Shown here one piece after another: positions 7,940 to 13,883 of a DNA stretch of 20,258 nt. The stretch is from assembly GCA_045648205.1 (NCBI GenBank), contig JAZRNM010000041.1, positions 1-20,258 on the forward strand, read 5' to 3'. Below the pieces are notes generated by a model, which was not told the origin of the DNA, ran no database searches, and was given only the letters and a program-made list of their open reading frames with translations. Numbering within the stretch: position 1 is the stretch's first letter; each line of letters opens with the position of its first letter. The translations under genes were made by a program, and so were the position numbers. This stretch comes from SIG440 sp045648205. GTDB taxonomy: Bacteria > Bacillota > Clostridia > Monoglobales > Monoglobaceae.

Positions 7940-8323
7940 ATGAGAATAGGGATTTTCAATAAAATCACAGGTCAATGCGGGGAAGATGCAGCCACTGCAT
8001 ATTTAATAAAAAATAAATACAAAATTATCAAGAGGAACTATGCTAACAAATGCGGTGAGATTGATATTATTGCGCAAAAAGACGACGATTTGGTTTTTGT
8101 TGAGGTAAAAACCAGAAACAGTGATGAATTCGGAACTCCTGCGCAGGCTGTTACATATTATAAAAAACGCAACATAATAAATACAGCAAAATGGTATCTT
8201 GCAAAGAATCCCACAGAGCTTAATATAAGATTTGATATAATTGAAGTGTATGGTATATTCACGGGAGAAAGCTTTGAGATGGAAAATATAAACCATATTG
8301 TTCAAGCGTTTTTGGAGGTATAG
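7940..8323 (+). CDS. yraN: YraN/UPF0102 family nuclease-like protein
   Basis: This family has the restriction-endonuclease-like fold, but its biological role is not settled. The 127-residue product has the family layout: GEDAATAYL with Glu15, a KRNY block, CGEIDIIA with Glu40 and Asp42, and LVFVEVKTR with Glu55 and Lys57, which together form the expected D-(E)xK-type metal site. The C-terminus is less conserved. It lies directly behind rnhB, as is usual in Firmicutes, and before the dipeptidase gene, whose ribosome-binding site (GGAGG 8313-8317) is inside its last codons. Confidence 0.9.
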   Translation: MRIGIFNKITGQCGEDAATAYLIKNKYKIIKRNYANKCGEIDIIAQKDDDLVFVEVKTRNSDEFGTPAQAVTYYKKRNIINTAKWYLAKNPTELNIRFDIIEVYGIFTGESFEMENINHIVQAFLEV

Positions 8324-8325
8324 TA

Positions 8326-9261
8326 TTGACAATTTTTGATGCACATTGTGATACTGTGCAAAAGATAACCGACTTCGGGGGCAGTATAAGAAAAAATTCT
8401 TATCATTGGGACATCGAACGAATAAACAAGCAAAAGATTGATTATGTTCAGGTATTTGCCGCGTTTATAAACAAAAAAACAGACAAGGATGCACCCTTTG
8501 AAAGATGCAACAAACTGATTGATTGTTATTTCAGAGAGATTAATTCTAATGAAGATTTTATCTGTCACTGTCAGTCAAAGAATGATGTTGAAAAAGCAAT
8601 AAAGCAAAGAAAAATTGCTGCACTTTTGAGCATTGAAGGCGGAGAAGCACTTGCAGGTAAAATTGAAAACCTATATCATTTTTTTGAACGTGGAGTAAGA
8701 TGCCTGACACTTACCTGGAATTATTCAAACGAAATTTGTGATGGGATAGATGAAGTGAACGGAGAGGGTCTTTCTGAGTTTGGCAGAAGGGTCGTTTCTT
8801 GTGCCAATGATTTGGGAATTCTGTTAGATGTATCACATATTTCCGAAAAAGGCTTCTGGGATGTTTTGGAACTAACCCAAAAGCCAATTGCTGCAACACA
8901 TTCGAATGCGAAAGCTATCTGTCCGCACAGAAGAAATCTAAATGATGAGCAAATTTTGGCTTTGATAAAAAACGGAGGATGTATTGGAATAAACTTGTAT
9001 TCTGAATTTGTTTCGCCTGGCAAGTGTGAGATTAAAGACGTATTAAAGCACATTGAACATATTTTATCACTTGGCGGAGAAAATAATATTGGCATTGGCT
9101 GTGACTTTGATGGAATGGAAAGCCTTCCGGAAGGGATTCGTGGAGTACAGGATATACATAAATTATTTTATGAAATGAAAAAGATTGGTTATGCAGATTT
9201 ACTGATAAAGAAAATAGCATCACGTAATTTTTTGAAGCTTTTGGAAAAAAGTTTGGGATAA
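8326..9261 (+). CDS. Membrane dipeptidase family (peptidase M19)
   Basis: M19 enzymes are zinc-dependent dipeptidases. The 311-residue protein carries all the metal and substrate residues expected: His7 and Asp9 (FDAHCDT), the bridging Glu104 (LSIEGGEAL), His171 (LDVSHIS), His192 (ATHSNA), Arg203 (HRRN) and Asp260 (IGCDFDG). There is no signal peptide or membrane anchor, so despite the family name it is probably cytoplasmic and used in peptide turnover. Start TTG 8326 is 8 bases after GGAGG. It is only 2 bases beyond the yraN stop, so it is likely co-transcribed. The actual substrate cannot be told from sequence. Confidence 0.92.
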   Translation: MTIFDAHCDTVQKITDFGGSIRKNSYHWDIERINKQKIDYVQVFAAFINKKTDKDAPFERCNKLIDCYFREINSNEDFICHCQSKNDVEKAIKQRKIAALLSIEGGEALAGKIENLYHFFERGVRCLTLTWNYSNEICDGIDEVNGEGLSEFGRRVVSCANDLGILLDVSHISEKGFWDVLELTQKPIAATHSNAKAICPHRRNLNDEQILALIKNGGCIGINLYSEFVSPGKCEIKDVLKHIEHILSLGGENNIGIGCDFDGMESLPEGIRGVQDIHKLFYEMKKIGYADLLIKKIASRNFLKLLEKSLG

Positions 9262-9273
9262 GTAAAAAAAAGG

Positions 9274-9302
9274 TTGAAATTTCAGATAAATTATATTAAA
9301 AT
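9274..9302 (+). promoter_or_regulatory. Vegetative promoter for the aminotransferase-proC pair
   Basis: TTGAAA (9274-9279), a 17-base spacer and TAAAAT (9297-9302) form a good sigma-A-type promoter. It lies in the 76-base gap after the dipeptidase gene and about 30 bases before the next ribosome-binding site. No terminator is visible for the preceding gene, so some readthrough is possible. Confidence 0.65.
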
Positions 9303-9337
9303 GGAAAATAAGTTATTTTTAAGTTAGGAGAGTATAA

Positions 9338-10534
9338 ATGCAAACATACATTTCAAAGAAAGCAAAAAGCATAAGTCCTTCACCGACTCTGTCGCTTGAT
9401 GCAAAATTTAAACAGATGAAAAAACAAGGAATCCCGGTTGTTGGATTCGGTGCAGGTGAGCCTGATTTTGACACTCCGAAAAATGTCAGTTTGGCAGGAA
9501 TAAAGGCTATTGAAAATGGTTTTACAAAGTACACTCCGGCTTCAGGAACAGTTGAACTTAAAGAAGCGATTTGTGCAAAGATAAAGAGAGACAGCGGTCT
9601 TGAATACGGAATTGAAAATATTGTTGTAAGCAATGGTGGAAAGCATTGCCTGACAAATATTTTTATGGCAATATGCGAACCTGGAGATGAGGTAATAATC
9701 CCGACACCATTCTGGGTGAGTTATCCCGAAATGGTTAAGATGGCAGATGGCGTTCCTGTTTTTCTTGCCACAACAGAAGAAACAAACTTCAAATTTTCAC
9801 CTGAAGATTTGGAAAAGCACATAACAGCGAGAACCCGTGCTTTGGTTCTGAATACACCAAGCAACCCAACGGGTATGGTATACACCCGTGAAGAACTTGA
9901 AAAAATAGCAGAAATTGCGGTGAAAAACAATATTTATGTTGTTTTTGACGAGATTTATGAGAAGTTGGTTTATGAAGGTGAGCATGTGAATATTGCAACC
10001 TTTGGTGAAGAAATCAAAAACCTCACAATTATTGTGAATGGTATGGCAAAGGCTTATGCTATGACCGGCTGGAGAATTGGCTTTACAGCATCCAACGCAG
10101 ACGTGGCAAAAGCTATGTCAAACATTCAGAGTCATGCAACTTCAAACCCCAACTCAATTGCTCAGATGGCATCTGTTGAGGCTTTGAACGGCGATCAGAG
10201 TTCTGTTGCAGCTATGCACAAGGAATATGCAAAGCGCAGAGATTATATGGTTGAAAGAATTAATTCAATTGATGGAATAAGCTGCAAAAAGCCAAACGGC
10301 GCATTTTATATATTCATGAATGTAAAAGAACTTCTTGGGAAAGAACTTTATGGTAAGAAGTTCAACCGTGCTTGTGAACTTTGTGATGATATGCTTGAAA
10401 GAGCTCTTGTTGCTCTTGTTCCAAGTGAAGGTTTTGGAATTGAGGGATATGTTCGACTTTCATATGCAACATCGATGGAAACAATCAAAGAAGGTCTCGA
10501 TAGAATAGAAAAATATATCAAAGAAGAGTTTTAA
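9338..10534 (+). CDS. Pyridoxal phosphate-dependent class I aminotransferase (aspartate aminotransferase-like)
   Basis: Aminotransferases of this group move amino groups between aspartate (or related amino acids) and 2-oxoacids. The 398-residue product has the full fold-type I set: GAGEPDFDTP near the N-terminus, NTPSNPTG with Asn176, VFDEIYE with Asp204, the cofactor lysine Lys238 in NGMAKAYAMTGWRIGF, Arg246, and a late substrate-carboxylate arginine in GYVRLSYATS. The SNGGKH block (about 98-103) resembles the bacterial subgroup that contains Thermus aspartate aminotransferase, so aspartate is the best guess for substrate. Start ATG 9338 follows AGGAG. proC begins 15 bases after the stop, so the two are probably transcribed together. 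Confidence 0.9.
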   Translation: MQTYISKKAKSISPSPTLSLDAKFKQMKKQGIPVVGFGAGEPDFDTPKNVSLAGIKAIENGFTKYTPASGTVELKEAICAKIKRDSGLEYGIENIVVSNGGKHCLTNIFMAICEPGDEVIIPTPFWVSYPEMVKMADGVPVFLATTEETNFKFSPEDLEKHITARTRALVLNTPSNPTGMVYTREELEKIAEIAVKNNIYVVFDEIYEKLVYEGEHVNIATFGEEIKNLTIIVNGMAKAYAMTGWRIGFTASNADVAKAMSNIQSHATSNPNSIAQMASVEALNGDQSSVAAMHKEYAKRRDYMVERINSIDGISCKKPNGAFYIFMNVKELLGKELYGKKFNRACELCDDMLERALVALVPSEGFGIEGYVRLSYATSMETIKEGLDRIEKYIKEEF

Positions 10535-10549
10535 AAAAGGAGAATTGCC

Positions 10550-11347
10550 TTGAATATCGGTATAATTGGTGCAGGGAATATGGCATCTGCCCTTGCAGGC
10601 GGATTTATTTCGTCAGAGATAATAAGGGCGGATGAGCTTTCAATAAGCGACAAAACGTCCGGGAATTTAATAAAATGGCAGCATCTTGGGGCTTTCACCA
10701 CAGAGGATAATTCTGAAGTAATGAAGCATAGTGAAATTATTATTCTTGCGGTAAAACCCAATATATTACCTGCGGTTCTTGAAGAAGCAAAGGCTTTTTC
10801 GAGAGATAAGGTGTTCATTTCCATTGCGGCAGGTGTTACAATCAGCACAATTGAAAAGATAATAGGCAAGAATTCAAAAATAATTCGTGTTATGCCCAAC
10901 ACTCCTGCAAAGGTGAATTGCGGTATGACGGTTATAGCACCAAATAAGAATATCACCGATTCTGAACGGGAAATTGCAGAAAAGCTTTTTGCAGCAGTCG
11001 GCGATGTTGTTGTTCTTGACGAAAAGCATATTAATGCTGCAACTGCACTTCACGGAAGCAGTCCTGCCTATGTTTATATGCTGATTGATGCCATGGCGGA
11101 CAGCGGTGTAAAACACGGAATTCCCAAAAACGTTTCACTGAAGCTGGCAGCAAAAGCTGTTGAAGGTGCAGCAAAAATGGTTCTTGAAACAGAAGAACAT
11201 CCGCAGGTACTTAAAGATGCGGTATGCTCACCCGGTGGCACAACTATTGCTGCGGTTTCTGAACTGGAACGCACAGGTTTTTCAGCGTCTGTGTCTCAGG
11301 CAATTGATGCATGTGTAAAAAAAGCTGACGAAATGTCAAGACAATAA
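10550..11347 (+). CDS. proC: Pyrroline-5-carboxylate reductase
   Basis: ProC makes proline by NAD(P)H-dependent reduction of 1-pyrroline-5-carboxylate, the last step of the pathway. The 265-residue protein starts with the dinucleotide-binding motif IGIIGAGNMASALAGGF and has the family signatures VMPNTPAKVNCGMT, GSSPAYVYMLIDAMADSGV and the catalytic-domain motif CSPGGTTIAAV. It starts with TTG at 10550, preceded by AAAAGGAGAA (10536-10545). proA and proB are not nearby. It appears to share the aminotransferase promoter. Confidence 0.96.
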   Translation: MNIGIIGAGNMASALAGGFISSEIIRADELSISDKTSGNLIKWQHLGAFTTEDNSEVMKHSEIIILAVKPNILPAVLEEAKAFSRDKVFISIAAGVTISTIEKIIGKNSKIIRVMPNTPAKVNCGMTVIAPNKNITDSEREIAEKLFAAVGDVVVLDEKHINAATALHGSSPAYVYMLIDAMADSGVKHGIPKNVSLKLAAKAVEGAAKMVLETEEHPQVLKDAVCSPGGTTIAAVSELERTGFSASVSQAIDACVKKADEMSRQ

Positions 11348-11351
11348 AAAA

Positions 11352-11381
11352 TCATATTTTCATAGCTTGTCTAATAAGAAT
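11352..11381 (+). promoter_or_regulatory. Possible SigE-type promoter for spoIIM
   Basis: TCATATTT (11352-11359) resembles the SigE -35 consensus (ending in ATATTT). AATAAGAAT (11373-11381), 13 bases on, is only a partial match to the -10 consensus CATACAAT. SigE, or an early mother-cell programme, would suit a gene needed for engulfment. The match is weak and the region is AT-rich, so this is a guess. Confidence 0.25.
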
Positions 11382-11398
11382 GTAAAAAGTGTTTTACA
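11381..11398 (+). repeat. Perfect inverted repeat abutting the spoIIM ribosome-binding site
   Basis: TGTAAAA (11381-11387) and TTTTACA (11392-11398) are exact complements around AGTG. The right arm touches the Shine-Dalgarno sequence AGGAGGAG (11398-11405). It could be an operator for a dimeric repressor or a weak RNA hairpin beside the ribosome-binding site. No regulator family is assigned. Confidence 0.45.
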
Positions 11399-11411
11399 GG
11401 AGGAGAAAGCT

Positions 11412-12047
11412 ATGAAAAAAAATAATTTGATAAGGACTTTCACCGATTATATTATCCGCAACAAGCTCAAGTTCTTTTTTGCACTTTTGTGTTTAGTTAT
11501 GGGTAGTATAATCGGTTCTTTGTCGGCAATTTCACTCAGTGATGACAGATACACCTCTTTGGCGGCGTATATGGATAATTTTTTATCTGCGTACAATATT
11601 CAGCCCATTAGCAGAGGGAATGTTTTTGCGAATTCCATATATAATAACATCAAAATTCTGCTATTTATGTGGCTGTCGGGACTTTGGATAGGGTTCATTC
11701 CTGTGGGATTGGTTCATCTGGGAATAAAGGGATATAAATTAGGTTTCACCATGACCTTTTTGTTTCAGATTTATAAGTGGAAAGGCTTTTTGTTAATTCT
11801 CGTGTCCTTGGTGCCACAACTGATGTTTATGATACCTATGCTTGTTTTTTATATGGTTTTCAATATAAATTTCTCAGTGAAGCTACATAGTATAAAACAA
11901 AAGGGGCATCGTTTTTTGGATGACAGAGAAATGTGCTTGAAAAATTTTATGTTTCTTTTGGGAGCAATGCTGATTATGTTATTGTGCAGTCTTATTGATG
12001 GTTTTGTGATACCATCAGTATTGAGACCTGTTTCTTTGATTTTTTAA
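11412..12047 (+). CDS. spoIIM: Stage II sporulation protein M
   Basis: SpoIIM is a membrane protein that, with SpoIID and SpoIIP, drives septal wall remodelling so the mother cell can engulf the forespore. The 211-residue product (214 in Bacillus) begins with a basic segment, then about five membrane helices (roughly residues 20-41, 79-104, 106-120, 124-150 and 180-200), with the family-typical GLWIGFIPVG and a KGYKLGF loop. I chose ATG 11412, 6 bases after AGGAGGAG; upstream in-frame codons precede the ribosome-binding site. It is followed by xerD, a pairing common in spore-forming Clostridia. Its presence, with sigK nearby, argues the organism sporulates or descends from a spore-former. Confidence 0.88.
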   Translation: MKKNNLIRTFTDYIIRNKLKFFFALLCLVMGSIIGSLSAISLSDDRYTSLAAYMDNFLSAYNIQPISRGNVFANSIYNNIKILLFMWLSGLWIGFIPVGLVHLGIKGYKLGFTMTFLFQIYKWKGFLLILVSLVPQLMFMIPMLVFYMVFNINFSVKLHSIKQKGHRFLDDREMCLKNFMFLLGAMLIMLLCSLIDGFVIPSVLRPVSLIF

Positions 12048-12071
12048 GTTTTTGTAAAGGAGGAAAGCAAA

Positions 12072-12977
12072 TTGGAAAATATAGCTGAAAAATATTTTGA
12101 TTTTTTGATTAACAGCAAACATGCGTCACAAAACACTTTGTTGTCATATAAGCGTGACATAAAGGCTTTCCTTGTCTTCATAAAAGAAAAGAAATTGGTT
12201 TTGGAGAAAGTGAGCGGCACCATCATTCTTGATTATTTTATGCATCTCCAGAAACTGGGAAAGTCTGCTTCTACTGTTTCCAGAAATCTGGCTTCAATTC
12301 GCTCGTTTTATCATTTTATGCAAAATAATGGGATTGTCACTCAGGATCCAACACTGAATCTGCATTCTTTGAAGATTGACAAAAAGCTGCCCGAAGTTCT
12401 TACTGGTGAAGAAGTGGAGGAGCTTCTCAACCAACCAAACATCAAAGACGCCAAGGGTTGCCGTGATAAGGCTATGCTTGAGCTGTTGTATGCAACGGGT
12501 ATGCGTGTTACCGAGATGATTGACCTGAAAATGTCAGATGTTGATATGGATATTGGGTACATAAACTGTAACCGCGGAAAGAAAATGAGGGTTATTCCCA
12601 TATATTCTATAGCAAAGAAAGCGGTAAAGGAATACATAGACATTGCGCGAAATCAGCTTGTCCGTGATAAAAAAGATGTGGAAATTCTTTTTGTAAATTG
12701 CAACGGCAACAAGATGACAAGGCAGGGCTTTTGGAAGATAATAAAACAGTATGCAGTTTCGGCAAAGATAAACAAGGATATCACGCCTCACACCTTGCGA
12801 CATTCTTTTGCAACACATCTCCTTGAAAATGGTGCAGACCTCAAATCAATTCAGGAAATGCTTGGACATACTGACATTTCTTCAACTCAGATTTACACAA
12901 GTGTGTTGAAAAAGCACTTGAAAGATGTATATAAAAGTGCACATCCACGTGCAAGAAAAAAACAAGTTTCAACATAA
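12072..12977 (+). CDS. xerD: Tyrosine recombinase XerD
   Basis: XerD-type recombinases resolve chromosome dimers at dif near the end of replication. The 301-residue protein has an N-terminal SAM-like DNA-binding domain (about 1-90) and a catalytic domain with Arg145 (ATGMRVTEM), a lysine in the beta-hairpin RGKKMRVIP (about 169-171), His240-x-x-Arg243 (HTLRHSFATH), His266 (LGHTDISST) and the nucleophile Tyr275 (QIYT). It starts with TTG 12072 after GGAGG in AAAGGAGGAAAG. Length and motifs fit the housekeeping enzyme; the pairing with spoIIM and absence of any phage or integron genes make an element-borne integrase unlikely. Confidence 0.9.
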   Translation: MENIAEKYFDFLINSKHASQNTLLSYKRDIKAFLVFIKEKKLVLEKVSGTIILDYFMHLQKLGKSASTVSRNLASIRSFYHFMQNNGIVTQDPTLNLHSLKIDKKLPEVLTGEEVEELLNQPNIKDAKGCRDKAMLELLYATGMRVTEMIDLKMSDVDMDIGYINCNRGKKMRVIPIYSIAKKAVKEYIDIARNQLVRDKKDVEILFVNCNGNKMTRQGFWKIIKQYAVSAKINKDITPHTLRHSFATHLLENGADLKSIQEMLGHTDISSTQIYTSVLKKHLKDVYKSAHPRARKKQVST

Positions 12978-13013
12978 AACGGATTGAGTGATGAGCTCAA
13001 TCCGTTCTTTTAT
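12978..13013. terminator. Bidirectional intrinsic terminator between converging xerD and sigK
   Basis: AACGGATTGAG (12978-12988) pairs perfectly with CTCAATCCGTT (12996-13006) around the loop TGATGAG, an 11-base-pair stem. On the + strand it is followed by CTTTTATTT, and on the minus strand by TTTATG. It lies directly after the xerD stop and within the sigK 3' boundary (the sigK stop is at 13010-13012), so it can end both transcripts. Confidence 0.85.
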
Positions 13014-13699
13014 TTGTCACAAATCCCCAATCTCAGTTTTCCAATGGCTTTTTTCTCTATTCTGGAAACATATGAACGTGAGATACCTAATTTTTCAGCG
13101 ATTTCAGACTGAGTAAGTTCATTTCCGTCAACCAATCCATAGCGCATTCTGATTATATCTTTTTCACGACTGTCCAGGCAGGTTTCGATGTTTTTATATA
13201 ATTTTTTAATTTGCTCTTTTGAGTCTATTTCCTTGATTACATCCTCTTCGTCGGTGCCTATAATGTCAATAAGCAATATCTGATTACCTTCTTTGTCTGT
13301 ACCTATGGGGTCGTTGAGAGATACATCACCCTGGCTTTTCTTGTTGCTTCGCATGAGCATAAGAATTTCGTTTTCGATGCACCGTGCGGCATAGGTTGCG
13401 AGCCTTGTTCCTTTTGAACCGTCAAAGCTGTTTATTCCTTTTATAAGACCGATGGTGCCCAGTGAAATCAAGTCTTCATTATCTCTAAAACCAGAGGAAT
13501 ATTTTTTTGCAATATGCGCAACCAATCTCAGATTATGTTCAATCAGTTTATTTTTTGCATCTTCATCACCGCTTTCCATCTTTTCTATGTAAAATCTTTC
13601 TTCCTTTGCTGAAAGTGGTTTTGGGAAGGAATTTGCTCCCGACACAAAAGAAATAAGAAAAACCAGGGATTCAATCAATGTATCAAACATACCAATCAT
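13010..13699 (-). CDS. sigK: Late mother-cell sporulation sigma factor SigK (with pro-sequence)
   Basis: SigK directs late mother-cell transcription for coat and cortex formation. The 229-residue protein matches SigK across its length: FPKPLSAKEERFY, IEHNLRLVAHIAKKY, DLISLGTIGLIKGI, ATYAARCIENEILM (region 2), and LTQSEIAEKLGISRSYVSRIEKKA (region 4 helix-turn-helix). A hydrophobic leader, MIGMFDTLIESLVFLIS, precedes the conserved part and resembles the pro-sequence that SpoIVFB removes in Bacillus; by alignment cleavage would fall near residues 17-18. The start is ATG at 13699, 6 bases after GGAGG (complement 13706-13710). The gene is uninterrupted: no skin-type element splits it. It is the only minus-strand gene here, converging on xerD and diverging from mutS2. 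Confidence 0.93.
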   Translation of the reverse strand: MIGMFDTLIESLVFLISFVSGANSFPKPLSAKEERFYIEKMESGDEDAKNKLIEHNLRLVAHIAKKYSSGFRDNEDLISLGTIGLIKGINSFDGSKGTRLATYAARCIENEILMLMRSNKKSQGDVSLNDPIGTDKEGNQILLIDIIGTDEEDVIKEIDSKEQIKKLYKNIETCLDSREKDIIRMRYGLVDGNELTQSEIAEKLGISRSYVSRIEKKAIGKLRLGICDK

Positions 13700-13728
13700 A
13701 CTTTGCCTCCACAATTCAGATATAGATT

Positions 13729-13754
13729 ATTTTATGCACTGTTTGCTTGTTCGG
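13729..13754 (-). promoter_or_regulatory. Candidate SigE-type -10 box and SpoIIID-like sites for sigK
   Basis: On the minus strand CATAAAAT (13736-13729) matches the SigE -10 consensus CATACAAT at 7 of 8 positions, about 20 bases before the ribosome-binding site. No good SigE -35 box lies at the right distance. In that place are two sites matching the SpoIIID core RRACAR: CCGAACAAGC (13754-13745) and GCAAACAGTG (13746-13737). In Bacillus, sigK needs both SigE and SpoIIID, so a poor -35 with activator sites is just what would be expected. Such short motifs occur by chance, so this remains an inference. Confidence 0.45.
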
Positions 13755-13805
13755 TGCAAGTACAAAATCACACCTTTTACAAAAGTTAATGGAAGATTGT
13801 TTTTA

Positions 13806-13834
13806 TTGACTTTTTAATGGGCAAATGTTATAAT
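13806..13834 (+). promoter_or_regulatory. Vegetative promoter for mutS2
   Basis: TTGACT (13806-13811), a 17-base spacer and a perfect TATAAT (13829-13834), preceded by TGT, form a near-consensus extended -10 promoter. It lies in the 184-base divergent region between sigK and mutS2, about 50 bases before the mutS2 start. The rest of the region holds the sigK control sites and otherwise nothing I can assign. Confidence 0.8.
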
Positions 13835-13883
13835 ACACACGTATTTTCTGATATTATAACATAATTGGTGCGGGGAAATTTTT

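Noticed and set aside
12072..12977. xerD as an integrase of a mobile element near sigK, by analogy with the skin element
   Set aside because: sigK is intact, there are no phage genes or attachment repeats, and the recombinase has housekeeping XerD length and context with spoIIM.
13761..13784. Direct repeat TACAAAA (13761-13767 and 13778-13784) between sigK and mutS2
   Set aside because: Two short AT-rich copies 17 bases apart are easily explained by base composition; no link to a known regulator.
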